From assembly GCF_014656355.1 (NCBI RefSeq), contig NZ_BNCG01000012.1, positions 57,487-121,486 of the forward strand: DNA of 64,000 nt, given 5' to 3'. Under the pieces are notes generated by a model that was given only the letters and a program-made list of their open reading frames with translations, was not told where the DNA came from and searched no databases. Within the stretch, counting starts at the first letter, position 1. The number at the start of each line of letters is the position of its first letter. Positions 53,473 to 62,076 of this stretch are shown here, in pieces. The translations under genes were made by a program, and so were the position numbers. The DNA is from Camelimonas fluminis. Lineage in GTDB: Bacteria; Pseudomonadota; Alphaproteobacteria; Rhizobiales; Beijerinckiaceae.

Positions 53473-54747
53473 TTGACGAAAGCAGCATATACGCCGCGCC
53501 AGACGCCTTATTCGCTGTCGCCAGACAGCGAGTTGAACGACCTGCGCATGTCCGAACAGGCGCGGCCGCTGTTCGATCACGTCAAGCGCTTCATCCGCGA
53601 CACCGTCGATCCGATGTCGGTGGAGTATTACCGGCTGGACGCGACGAAGAAAGATCGCTGGGGCTTCGCTCCGGGCCAGCTTGAGTGCCTGCAGAAGGCC
53701 AAGGACCAGGCCAAGGCCGAAGGCCTGTGGAACTTCTTCCTGCCCGACGCGGAATCCGGCGTCGGCCTCAGCAACCTCGACTACGCTTACATCGCCGCCG
53801 AACTGGGCAAGAGCCCGCTCGCTTCCGAGGTGATGAACTGCTCGGCGCCGGACACCGGCAACATGGAAGTGCTGGAGCGCGTCGGCACGCCCGAGCAGAA
53901 GAAGCAGTGGCTTGAGCCGCTCCTGAACGGCGAGATCCGCTCGGCCTACGCCATGACCGAACCGGGCGTCGCCTCCTCCGACGCCAAGAACGTCAGCACC
54001 ACCGCCGTGCTCGATGGCGACGAGTGGGTGATCAACGGCGAGAAGTTCTACATCTCCGGCGCCGGCGACCCGCGTTGCAAGATCATGATCACCATGGTCA
54101 AGACCAGCCCGGACGCGCCTCCCTCGAAGCAGCAGTCGCAGATCCTGGTGCCGATCGACGCCAAGGGCGTCGAGATCGTCGGCCCCATGCACGTGTTTGG
54201 TCATGACCATGCGCCACGCGGCCACATGCACATCCGCTTCAACAACGTGCGCGTGCCGAAGGAGAACATCCTGCTCGGCGAAGGTCGCGGTTTCGAGATC
54301 TCGCAGGTTCGCCTTGGTCCGGGCCGCATCCATCACTGCATGCGCACCATCGGCAAGGCCGAGAAGGCGCTGGATCTGATGGTCGAGCGCGGCAACACCC
54401 GTGAAGCCTTCGGTCAGAAGCTGGCCCTGCTCGGCGGCAACCTTGAGCACATCTCCCGCGCCCGCATCGAGATCGAGGCCATGCGCCTGATGGTCCTGAA
54501 GGCCGCCAAGGCCATGGACGTGCTCGGCAACAAGGAAGCGCGCGTCTGGGTCAGCATGGTGAAGGCCATGGTGCCGGAAAAGGCCTGCCGCATCATCGAC
54601 CAGGCCATGCAGATCCACGGCGCCGCCGGCGTCTCCCAGTGGTTCCCGCTGTCCGAACTGTACACCGACGTGCGCCACCTGCGCTTCGCCGATGGCCCGG
54701 ACGAGGTGCACCACATGGTCGTCGGCCGCTACGAGATCAACATCTGA
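53473..54747 (+). CDS. Acyl-CoA dehydrogenase, ACAD10/ACAD11-like
   Basis: This 424-residue dehydrogenase strongly resembles the dehydrogenase half of animal ACAD10/11. Shared patterns include 'LWNFFLPDAESGVGLSNLDYAYIAAELGKSP', 'NCSAPDTGNMEVLERVGT', 'YAMTEPGVASSDAKNV', 'LGPGRIHHCMRTIGKAE' and the end 'RFADGPDEVHHMV'. ACAD11-type enzymes act with a linked kinase on 4-hydroxyacyl-CoA, turning it into a form that beta-oxidation can use. Here the kinase-like gene is the convergent neighbour. The start is a TTG at 53473 with AGGGAG six to eleven bases upstream; ATG 53551 would cut the N-terminal helix. Codon use looks more strongly biased than in its neighbours, suggesting high expression. Confidence 0.93.
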   Translation: MTKAAYTPRQTPYSLSPDSELNDLRMSEQARPLFDHVKRFIRDTVDPMSVEYYRLDATKKDRWGFAPGQLECLQKAKDQAKAEGLWNFFLPDAESGVGLSNLDYAYIAAELGKSPLASEVMNCSAPDTGNMEVLERVGTPEQKKQWLEPLLNGEIRSAYAMTEPGVASSDAKNVSTTAVLDGDEWVINGEKFYISGAGDPRCKIMITMVKTSPDAPPSKQQSQILVPIDAKGVEIVGPMHVFGHDHAPRGHMHIRFNNVRVPKENILLGEGRGFEISQVRLGPGRIHHCMRTIGKAEKALDLMVERGNTREAFGQKLALLGGNLEHISRARIEIEAMRLMVLKAAKAMDVLGNKEARVWVSMVKAMVPEKACRIIDQAMQIHGAAGVSQWFPLSELYTDVRHLRFADGPDEVHHMVVGRYEINI

Positions 54748-54780
54748 TCCACGCTGGGCGGCGCCTGTCGCCGATGAAGC

Positions 54781-54815
54781 AAAAACGCCCCGGGCCAGCG
54801 CCCGGGGCGTTTTTG
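54781..54815. terminator. Strong bidirectional intrinsic terminator
   Basis: ACGCCCCGGGC pairs perfectly with GCCCGGGGCGT around a CAGC loop. A-runs on the left and T-runs on the right (AAAAAC...GTTTTT) give U tracts in both directions. It is the clearest intrinsic terminator in the window and lies between the convergent ACAD11-like and phosphotransferase genes. Confidence 0.93.
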
Positions 54816-54945
54816 CATGCGTCGCCATAAACAGGGCCAGCCAGAGCGTTTCCAGTGGAACGGAGCAGCTTCCGGCCGGCAACGCGGCCAGTCAGACAGG
54901 GCGAAAACCCGTTCAGTGGAGCGGATCTTCGCCCTGGGGCCTAAC

Positions 54946-56010
54946 TCAGAACTGCGGCGTACGGTGGAGCAGCGCCAGCGCGACCGCCGACATGTCCTGG
55001 GCGCCGTTGACGACCTCGCGCTCGGTGGAAATGTTGCCGTCGAGCGCACGGCGGTAGACGCCCTGGGTGATCGACGCCAGACGAAAAGCCGCGAACGCCA
55101 GATAGAAATTCCAGTCGTCGATGCCGGCGCGTCCGGTGCGGCGGCAATAAGCGGCGACGTAGTCCGCCTCGGTGGGAATGCCGCTCCGGGTGAAGTCGAC
55201 ATGCTTCAGGCTGCCGAGTTCGACGGAATCGGTGTGCCACATGAAGCAGTTGTATCCGAGATCGGCGAGCGGGTGGCCGATCGTCGACAGCTCCCAGTCA
55301 AGCACCGCGATGACGCGCGGCTCCGTGGGATGGAACATGACGTTGCCAAGACGATAGTCGCCATGGGCGATGGTTGAAGCGTCATCGGCGGGAATGCGCG
55401 CCGGCAGTTCCTCCAGCAGACGCTCCATGGCCGGAATGTCTTCGGTCTGGGCGTCCCGGTACTGCTTCGTCCAGCGCTTGAGCTGTCGCGCGAAAAAATC
55501 GCCGCTGCGGCCAAAATCTCCAAGACCGACCGCGTTGTAATCGACCTTGTGCAGCCGGGCGAGCGCGTCGTTCAGGCCATCATATACCGCCGCCCGTTCC
55601 GCCGGCGAAAGATCCGGCAGGGTCGCGTCCCGGAACACGCGTCCATCCAGAAAATCCATGACGTAGAATTCGGTGCCGACAAGCTCCGGATCATCGCAAT
55701 AGTGGCGCATGACCGGAACCGGCACATCGGTCTGCGACAGCGCCTGCATGGCGCGATGCTCGCGATCGACCTGGTGGGCGCTGGCCAGCAGCTTGCCTGG
55801 CGGCTTCTTGCGCAGGACAAAATGCCGGTCGCCATCGGGCGCTGCTGTCGACAACAGAAATGTCGGGTTCGACGCGCCGCCGGCAAACTGGCGGACGTTC
55901 ATGTTCGCGCCGAAATTCGCAATCCGCGCCGCCAGATAGTCTTCAAGACGTCCAGCATCAAAGCGGTGCGCCGGCAATACGTCCCGGAGCGGCAAATCGC
56001 CCAGATTCAT
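54946..56010 (-). CDS. Phosphotransferase, ACAD10/11 kinase-domain like (APH fold)
   Basis: This 354-residue protein has the aminoglycoside-phosphotransferase fold. 'RQFAGGASNPTFLLS' and 'HFVLRKKPPGKLLASAHQVDREHRAM' are the N-lobe. 'STIAHGDYRLGNVMFHP' is the catalytic loop with Asp and Asn, and 'VLDWELSTIGHPLADLGY' is the metal-binding DxD-like loop. It matches the kinase half of human ACAD10/11 and LvaA of Pseudomonas, which phosphorylate 4-hydroxyacyl-CoA. Together with the adjacent ACAD11-like dehydrogenase it makes a split version of that two-domain enzyme. The start ATG 56010 is supported by the family N terminus. Confidence 0.9.
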   Translation of the reverse strand: MNLGDLPLRDVLPAHRFDAGRLEDYLAARIANFGANMNVRQFAGGASNPTFLLSTAAPDGDRHFVLRKKPPGKLLASAHQVDREHRAMQALSQTDVPVPVMRHYCDDPELVGTEFYVMDFLDGRVFRDATLPDLSPAERAAVYDGLNDALARLHKVDYNAVGLGDFGRSGDFFARQLKRWTKQYRDAQTEDIPAMERLLEELPARIPADDASTIAHGDYRLGNVMFHPTEPRVIAVLDWELSTIGHPLADLGYNCFMWHTDSVELGSLKHVDFTRSGIPTEADYVAAYCRRTGRAGIDDWNFYLAFAAFRLASITQGVYRRALDGNISTEREVVNGAQDMSAVALALLHRTPQF

Positions 56011-56222
56011 TGCGTTTCCATCCCTGTCATCAAGCACTTGCGTTGGCGCGCATGCTGCACGGGCGTTCCCCAACGTCAATCCCACAGCCCCGCTTGGGCG
56101 GGATTTCCCCCGCCATTGACCGGCGCCGCCTGACGCGCGCCCCGGTCGGCGCGACTGACGCTCCGCCCTGCCCGTTCTGATGCCGATGACGCCGCCACCC
56201 CAGGGGCCAGTCTCGCCTCTGG

Positions 56223-56262
56223 TTACGTAATTGGGATCGACAGCCCAGGCATTGCTGACTAG
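56223..56262. promoter_or_regulatory. Candidate operator before the Liv-type binding protein
   Basis: The palindrome TTACGTAA (56223-56230) is followed by TGACTAG (56256-56262), 48 bases before the start codon. TGACTAG also occurs, as CTAGTCA and TGACTAC, in the palindrome at 58430-58447 next to the TetR gene, which suggests one regulator for both promoters. Confidence 0.45.
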
Positions 56263-56309
56263 TTTTTTCCGACGCGGCAAAGACCGCGCTCGCAAGGAGA
56301 GGAAACCTC

Positions 56310-57533
56310 ATGAAGTCTTCAGGACTTCCAGCATGCCTCGCGCTGGTCGCAAGCATGTTTTTGGGAGACGCCGCGGCGTGGGCCGCGGCAAAGCAGTACG
56401 ATACGGGCGCCAGCGACACGGAAATCCGGATTGGCCAGACCGTGCCGATGAGCGGCCCGGCCTCTGCGTATGGGCTGATCGGCCGCGCCGAGGCCGCCTA
56501 TGTCCGCATGATCAATGCGCAGGGCGGCGTGAACGGGCGCAGGATCAATCTCATCCAGTACGACGACGCCTATAATCCCCCCAAAACCGTCGAGCACGTG
56601 CGGCGTCTGGTTGAGCAGGATGAGGTGCTCACCACATTCCAGATCATCGGCGCGCCGGCCAATGCGGCCGTGCAGAAATATCTGAATGCCCGGAAAGTCC
56701 CCCAGTTGCTGGTTTCAACGGGCGCCGCCCGTTTTACCGACCCCAAAAACTATCCGTGGACGACGGCGTTCAACCCCGGCTTCAAATCAGAAGCAAAGAT
56801 TTACGCCGCTTACCTCCTGAAGGAACATCCGGCAGCCCGGATCGGCGTCCTGTATCAGAACGACGACCAGGGGCGCGATTACCTCAACGGTCTGAAGGAA
56901 GGCCTCGGCGACAGGGCCCGGACGATGATTGTCGCGGAGGAGCCTTACGAACTGGCTGACCCGACGATCGATTCGCAAATTGTGAAGCTCCGGACGTCGG
57001 GCGCGGACGTGCTGTTCGCTGTCACCTCGCCGAAATTCGGCGCCCAGGCCATTCGCAAGGTGGCGCAGATCGGCTGGAAGCCGGTCTACATCATCGACAG
57101 CAACAGCGCCCCCAGCGAGACGCTGCGGCCAGCGGGCTTCGACAACGCCCGGGGCATTATCTCCGCGACCTACGTCAAGGACCCGACCGACGCCCAATGG
57201 GCCGACGATCCGGGCATGAAGCGTTTCAAGGCGTTCATGGCGCAATGGATGCCCGGCGAAGACCCCAACAGCGGCATCGCCATGTATGGTTACATGGCGG
57301 CGAAACTGCTGGTTCACATTCTGGGCCAGGCGGGCGATGACCTGACGCGCGACAACATCATGAAGCAGGTCACCAACATCCAGGGGTTTGACCCGGATCT
57401 CATGTTGCCCGGCATCACGACGGCGACGGCGAACAGCTACAAGGTCAACCGGCAGATGCAGATGATGCGCTTCGACGGCGCGCGCTGGATCCGCTTCGGC
57501 GAGATCATCACCGATCGGTCAGAGGCCAACTGA
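56310..57533 (+). CDS. Stand-alone branched-chain type ABC binding protein
   Basis: This 407-residue periplasmic binding protein is of the Leu/Ile/Val family. The signal peptide ends at about 'AAAWA-AAKQY'. The mature part shows 'EIRIGQTVPMSGPASAYG', 'MINAQGGVNGRRINLIQYDDAYNPPKTVEHVRRLVEQDEV' and 'QIIGAPANAAVQKYLNARKVPQLLVSTGA'. No permease or ATPase genes are near, so it must use a transporter encoded elsewhere (the set at 5.7-9.0 kb is a candidate) or serve as a sensor. AAGGAGAGGAAA gives a strong ribosome site. The neighbours are acyl-CoA and monooxygenase genes, suggesting a hydrophobic or carboxylic ligand. Confidence 0.9.
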   Translation: MKSSGLPACLALVASMFLGDAAAWAAAKQYDTGASDTEIRIGQTVPMSGPASAYGLIGRAEAAYVRMINAQGGVNGRRINLIQYDDAYNPPKTVEHVRRLVEQDEVLTTFQIIGAPANAAVQKYLNARKVPQLLVSTGAARFTDPKNYPWTTAFNPGFKSEAKIYAAYLLKEHPAARIGVLYQNDDQGRDYLNGLKEGLGDRARTMIVAEEPYELADPTIDSQIVKLRTSGADVLFAVTSPKFGAQAIRKVAQIGWKPVYIIDSNSAPSETLRPAGFDNARGIISATYVKDPTDAQWADDPGMKRFKAFMAQWMPGEDPNSGIAMYGYMAAKLLVHILGQAGDDLTRDNIMKQVTNIQGFDPDLMLPGITTATANSYKVNRQMQMMRFDGARWIRFGEIITDRSEAN

Positions 57534-57604
57534 CCCATTCGCGGACGGCGCGCGGCGAGCCAATCTCCAACCGCCATCCGCGTGCATTCCGGCGGGGCCA
57601 GCGC

Positions 57605-58285
57605 TCAGGCGCCGGCCTCCAGTATGCGCGCCAGGAAATCGTCGTAGTCGGCCCGGGTCATGCGGATGGCCTGATGAATTGCCGCCCGGTCGGCGTTGAA
57701 CATCAGCTCCATCGAGAAGCCACGCATGGCGGCGATCATCGCGCGGGAGCGGATGCGCAGCGGCTCCGCATCCACGACGCCGGCTTCCGCCGCCATCCGC
57801 GCAATGTCGGCGTCCATCACGCGCTCAATGGTCTCGGCCAGGGGACGCAGGCAGGTCGCCAGCTCCGGCTCCCAGCGCGCGGCAAGCAGGATCTCGTTCA
57901 GCGCGAACGCTTCCGGCTGACGCTGAACATCCTCGATGATGTGGCAAAGGGCGCGGAGCCGGGCGACGGGATCAGCCAGCGTATCGAAGCGCCGGCAACC
58001 GGCGTCAATCATACCGGTCATCGCGAAGCCGGCCGCCGCCGCCATCATGTGGGTGCGGGTCTGGAACTGGTGCAGCAGCGAGCCCCGGCTCACCCCGGCC
58101 GCCTCGGTCACCGCCTGGGTCGTCGTCGCAGAGTAACCAACGGCGTTAAGGCAGGAAACCGTCGCCTCCAACAGCCGGCGTCGCGTATCGCGCCCCCGCG
58201 GCGTCAAGGCGCGACGTCTGGCGTCAACCAGAACATCGTCAGCGTCAGTTGTCCGGGTTCGCGTGTCTGTATCCTGCGCAGTCAT
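57605..58285 (-). CDS. TetR-family transcriptional regulator
   Basis: This 226-residue TetR protein has its HTH at about residues 30-80 ('TRRRLLEATVSCLNAVGYSATTTQAVTEAAGVSRGSLLHQFQTRTHMMAAA'). A helical ligand domain follows ('LCHIIEDVQRQPEAFALNEILLAARWEPEL'). The start ATG 58285 leaves a charged linker before the HTH; a longer frame from 58336 adds 17 unlikely residues. It is divergent from the luciferase-type monooxygenase gene, with a TAGTC-N6-GACTA palindrome between them, and convergent with the binding-protein gene. It probably represses the monooxygenase. Confidence 0.87.
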   Translation of the reverse strand: MTAQDTDTRTRTTDADDVLVDARRRALTPRGRDTRRRLLEATVSCLNAVGYSATTTQAVTEAAGVSRGSLLHQFQTRTHMMAAAAGFAMTGMIDAGCRRFDTLADPVARLRALCHIIEDVQRQPEAFALNEILLAARWEPELATCLRPLAETIERVMDADIARMAAEAGVVDAEPLRIRSRAMIAAMRGFSMELMFNADRAAIHQAIRMTRADYDDFLARILEAGA

Positions 58286-58629
58286 CAGCCTGTTCACGGT
58301 TTTGCGCCTTCCTGGATCAAGGTCATACCAGATCATCGACGTCGACGCCGCATGGTTGCCCGGCTGCTCATCCGCCGTCCGGCGTGATCACCCGCAATGC
58401 CGGCCTGCCAGGTTCCCTCATCAAAATTTCTAGTCACGATTGACTACTTATGCCACCCGCCATAGCGTTCCAGCAACGGGGAGCGTCCGGAGACGACGCC
58501 CGCGTGGAGGACCGGGGTTCGCAGGCCAGGCTGTGACGCCAGCGCGTCGGGGCAATCCAGCAACAACCATCTTCCGCTTCAACAGGCGGCGACCTGCCAG
58601 CAAGGCGCAGGCGCCAGGGGAGGTTGCTC
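58286..58629. promoter_or_regulatory. 344-bp divergent promoter region with TAGTC-N6-GACTA operator
   Basis: The palindrome CTAGTC-ACGATT-GACTA (58430-58446) lies in an AT-rich stretch between the TetR gene and the monooxygenase gene. The rest of the gap is GC-rich without a recognisable gene. GGGGAGG (58617-58623) is the ribosome site of the monooxygenase. Confidence 0.55.
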
Positions 58630-59856
58630 ATGTCCACGTCGTTGCCAGCCAAATTGCGTTTTGGCGCCTTCATCGCGCCGTTCCATCCGCCGGATGAGAA
58701 TCCGACGCTCGCGCTTGAACGGGATATTGAGCTGGTGCAGTGGCTGGACCGGCTTGGCTATGAGGAAGCGTGGATCGGCGAGCACCATTCCGCCGGTTAC
58801 GAACTGATCGCCAGCCCGGAGCTGTTCATCGCCACCGTGGCGGAGCGCACCAGGCATATCCGCCTCGGCACCGGCGTCTCGTCCCTCAGCTATCACCACC
58901 CGCTGATGCTGGCCGATCGCATCAACCAGCTCGACCACATCACCCGTGGCCGGGTGATGTTCGGCGTCGGACCCGGCGCACTGCCCTCGGACGCTTACAT
59001 GATGGGCATCGAGGTGGCGAAGCAGCGCGACATGATGGATGAGGCGCTGGACGCGCTGGTTCCGCTGCTGCGCGGCGAAACGGTCAGCCGCAAGACCGAC
59101 TGGTTCACCCTGCAGGACGCGCGATTGCAGATGACGCCGTACTCCCGCCCGTCCGTGGAGATCGCCGTCGCCAGCCAGGTGTCGCCCACCGGCGCGCGGG
59201 CCGCCGGCCGCCATGGCGCCGCCATCCTGTCGCTGGGGGCCACGAGCGCTGGCGGCTTTAACGCCCTGTCGTCCAACTGGGCGATCGGCGAGCAGACCGC
59301 CGCTGATCATGGCAAGGCCATGAACCGCAACGCATGGCGACTGGTCGGTCCCATGCACATCGCCGAAACCCGCGAGCAGGCCCGCGCCAACGTGCAGTTC
59401 GGCCTGGAAAAATGGCTGTTCTATTTCCGCGAGGTGGCCGCGCTGCCCATTTCGGTGGAAGCCGGCGTGGATCCGGTCGACGCCATGAACGCGACGGGCC
59501 TCGCGGTGATTGGCACGCCGGACGACGCCATCGCCCAGATCGAGCGTCTCGAAGCGCAATCAGGCGGCTTCGGCGCCTATCTGCACCTGGCCCACAACTG
59601 GGCCAATTGGGACAACACCAAAAAATCCTACGAACTGTTCGCCCGGTACGTCGCGCCGAAGTTCCAGCAGCTCAATGTCAATCGCGAAGCCTCGATGAAC
59701 TGGGCGAAGGACAATCACGCCGCCTTCCTCGGCCAGCAGGTGCAGGCCGTGGGCGCGCGCGTGGCCCAGCACATCGCCGAGAAGGGCGCTGACAATATCA
59801 GTCCCGAAATTCTCGAAGCCATGGGCATGGGCGACAAGACCAGAGCCGCCCAGTAA
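58630..59856 (+). CDS. Luciferase-like (LLM class) flavin-dependent monooxygenase
   Basis: This 408-residue TIM-barrel enzyme is of the bacterial luciferase/limonene monooxygenase family. 'FGAFIAPFHPPDENPTLALERDIELVQWLDRLGYEEAWIGEHHSAG' is the family's N-terminal block with the Glu-His-His. 'TGVSSLSYHHPLMLADRINQLDHITRGRVMFGVGPG' binds FMN. Such enzymes use reduced FMN and O2 to oxidise ketones, terpenes or aromatic amines. An FMN reductase gene follows 137 bp downstream and could supply reduced flavin. ATG 58630 has GGGGAGG at proper spacing. Confidence 0.92.
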   Translation: MSTSLPAKLRFGAFIAPFHPPDENPTLALERDIELVQWLDRLGYEEAWIGEHHSAGYELIASPELFIATVAERTRHIRLGTGVSSLSYHHPLMLADRINQLDHITRGRVMFGVGPGALPSDAYMMGIEVAKQRDMMDEALDALVPLLRGETVSRKTDWFTLQDARLQMTPYSRPSVEIAVASQVSPTGARAAGRHGAAILSLGATSAGGFNALSSNWAIGEQTAADHGKAMNRNAWRLVGPMHIAETREQARANVQFGLEKWLFYFREVAALPISVEAGVDPVDAMNATGLAVIGTPDDAIAQIERLEAQSGGFGAYLHLAHNWANWDNTKKSYELFARYVAPKFQQLNVNREASMNWAKDNHAAFLGQQVQAVGARVAQHIAEKGADNISPEILEAMGMGDKTRAAQ

Positions 59857-59993
59857 AATCTTCGCCGCAGGGGGCGTGAGCAAACGTTCGCGCCCCAACG
59901 CGGCGTATAATCTTCTTTTCAGATCCGGTTGCCCGTGGGGGTCCTGCTGGTCAGGCCACCCGGCGGCGACCGGACGCACACCGGAGACGGTGC

Positions 59994-60617
59994 ATGAACA
60001 TGACGCATCCGCCTGACTGGAGGCGCCCGCTCATCCTTGGCGTCGGCGGCACCACCCGCCCGGGCTCCTCCACCGAAAAGGCATTGCGCATCGCCCTCGA
60101 CAGCGCCGCAGACGCTGGCGCCGAAACCATCGCGCTGGTGGGCGAAGATCTCGACTTCCCGATGTACGCGCCGCATCATCCCGAGCGGACGGCGAAGGCA
60201 GCGCGCTTTATCGGCCTTGTCGCGGCCTGCCAGGGCCTCGTCATCGCCTCGCCCGGTTATCATGGCATCGTTTCGGGGCTGGTGAAGAAGGCGCTCGATC
60301 ATGTCGAGGATTTGCGCGACAGCCCGCTGCCGTACCTGGAAAATCGCGCTGTCGGATGCATTGCCTGCGCCGCCGGCTGGCAGGCCACGGGCTCGACGCT
60401 GGTCAGCCTGCGCTCCGTCGTCCATGCCCTGCGCGGTTGGCCGACGCCTCTGGGAGGCGCCATCAATACCGCCCAGCCGGATTCCGGCCTCGACGCCGGC
60501 GCCCGCGCGCAGTTGCAGACGATCGGTCGCCAGGTCGTGCACTTTGCCAGAGCGACGGGCGCCCTGGCCGCCCTGACCTCCGAAGCTGGCCAGGTCCACG
60601 AAGCCAGAGCAGGCTGA
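59994..60617 (+). CDS. NAD(P)H-dependent FMN reductase
   Basis: This 207-residue flavodoxin-fold reductase has 'LILGVGGTTRPGSSTEKALRIALDSA' (FMN phosphate loop), 'FPMYAPHHPERTAKAARFIGLVAACQGLVIASPGYHGIVSGLVKKALDHVE' (the SPxYHG motif) and a C-terminal helical end. The family includes MsuE, SsuE and EmoB-type reductases that feed reduced FMN to luciferase-type monooxygenases. Its position after such a monooxygenase fits a two-component system. A second short in-frame ATG (60000) is possible. Confidence 0.9.
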   Translation: MNMTHPPDWRRPLILGVGGTTRPGSSTEKALRIALDSAADAGAETIALVGEDLDFPMYAPHHPERTAKAARFIGLVAACQGLVIASPGYHGIVSGLVKKALDHVEDLRDSPLPYLENRAVGCIACAAGWQATGSTLVSLRSVVHALRGWPTPLGGAINTAQPDSGLDAGARAQLQTIGRQVVHFARATGALAALTSEAGQVHEARAG

Positions 60618-60984
60618 GGAACCTGTCGCCCCCAGGGCGCGCCCGCCAACGGGCGACGCCTTACGAGGCGCTGTCAGGGGCCCAGCCGTAGCCCTGAATT
60701 GACGGATTTCCTGTTCCAGGACGTCGTCCCTCTGCCAACCTCCCTGGACGCTGGCAAAAAGCCAGGACCCGGGAACCCCAAGACCGCCCTCACCTGCCCG
60801 GGGCTGCGCCCCCCAAAATGGTTCCGGCGCAACCATCGCCATGTCGGCGCAGCGCGCCTGTCTTGCAGAAAACGATAACGCGCCGTCTGCCGGATTGCGG
60901 CATAACATCCAGAAGCCTGGCCGAAACAGCTGTTTCAGTCAGGAAACAAAAAACAAAATAAACTCAAACGAAAGGGATGAGGAA
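60618..60984. promoter_or_regulatory. 367-bp intergenic region with perfect GAAACAGCTGTTTC palindrome
   Basis: No gene is supported. The left half holds small GC hairpins (for example near 60640-60675). The right half holds the perfect 14-bp palindrome GAAACAGCTGTTTC at 60923-60936, followed by an A-rich leader and the ribosome site AAAGGGATGAGG. The palindrome has the form of sites bound by PsrA-like TetR repressors (GAAAC-N4-GTTTC). Confidence 0.6.
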
Positions 60985-62076
60985 ATGCTGACTCGGGGTG
61001 ATGATTTCCCATTACATCAAACCAGTGAACCCATCGCATTTGCCGGAACGGACCGTAATTTTTACGATCGCTATTTCTTCAACGGCTACAGTCCCGACGG
61101 GTCGGTGTTCTTCGCTGCGGCGATGGGCTTTTATCCGCAGCTTGGCATTGTTGACGCCGCCTTCTGCGTCCTGGCTGGCGGCGTCCAGTACAATCTGCGC
61201 GCCAGCCGCCGGTCCGCTGGTGAACGCCTTGATCTGACGGTCGGTCCCATCGCCATATCGATCGATGCGCCGCTTGAGGTCATCACCCTGCGCATCGCCC
61301 CGAATGATGGTCCCCTCGCTGGTGAACTGACGTTCACCAGCCGGCATTTTCCAATTGAAGAGCCACGCTTTATCCGCCGCAACGGCACGCGCCTGTTCAT
61401 GGACTACACCCGCATGACCCAGAACGGCCACTGGCAGGGCTGGCTGTCCATCGATGGCGCGCGCGTGACGGCGGGTCCAGGCTGGAGCGGCACCCGTGAT
61501 CGCAGCTGGGGCATCCGCCCGGTCGGCGCGCGCGAACCGCAACCGCCGCCAACCGGCAGTTTCTCGCAGTTCTTCTGGCTGTGGACTCCGTGCAATTTTG
61601 ACGATCGCTCGCTGTTTTTTCACACCAATGACGACGCGGCGGGCCAGGCGTGGAACCGTCGGGCGGTCATTGCTGCCGACGGCGGAGCCGAGCGCCATTT
61701 CGACGGCGCGACGTTCTCCGTCGACTGGAAACCGGCAACCCGCCGCATCGCCCGGCTGCACGCGGAGCTCGCGCCAGGCCGCGCGCTGACGCTTGCGCCG
61801 GCAGGGCCGGTATTTGCGATGAGCGGCCTCGGCTACGGACATCCGGAATGGGGCCATGGACTTGATCATGGCGCGAACCTCGCCGTGGCGCACGACAGCC
61901 TAGATGAGGCTTCGCGAAACTGGTCCAATCCACTGGCCATGCACATTCAGGCCCTCGTCACCGCCGAGTTGACGGGCGATGGCGCCCAGCGTCGGGGTCT
62001 TGGCGTGCTGGAGCAGATGTTCGTCGGTCCCCATGCGCCGACCGGACTATCGGGCCTCATGGAGCCGACGCCATGA
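60985..62076 (+). CDS. Uncharacterised protein (lipocalin/CrtC-like beta fold suspected)
   Basis: This 363-residue soluble protein has no signal peptide and is rich in beta strands and aromatic residues. Examples are 'FNGYSPDGSVFFAAAMGFYPQLGIVDAAFC', 'DGARVTAGPGWSGTRDRSWGIRPVG', 'FSQFFWLWTPCNFDDRSLFFHTNDDA' and 'GYGHPEWGHGLDHG'. The 'GTRDRSWGIRP' type motif recalls uncharacterised families related to hydroxyneurosporene synthase and AttH-like double lipocalins that bind hydrophobic ligands. Its stop overlaps the phosphotransferase start (ATGA), so both act together. ATG 60985 is chosen for its ribosome site; the frame upstream crosses the operator. Confidence 0.65.
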   Translation: MLTRGDDFPLHQTSEPIAFAGTDRNFYDRYFFNGYSPDGSVFFAAAMGFYPQLGIVDAAFCVLAGGVQYNLRASRRSAGERLDLTVGPIAISIDAPLEVITLRIAPNDGPLAGELTFTSRHFPIEEPRFIRRNGTRLFMDYTRMTQNGHWQGWLSIDGARVTAGPGWSGTRDRSWGIRPVGAREPQPPPTGSFSQFFWLWTPCNFDDRSLFFHTNDDAAGQAWNRRAVIAADGGAERHFDGATFSVDWKPATRRIARLHAELAPGRALTLAPAGPVFAMSGLGYGHPEWGHGLDHGANLAVAHDSLDEASRNWSNPLAMHIQALVTAELTGDGAQRRGLGVLEQMFVGPHAPTGLSGLMEPTP

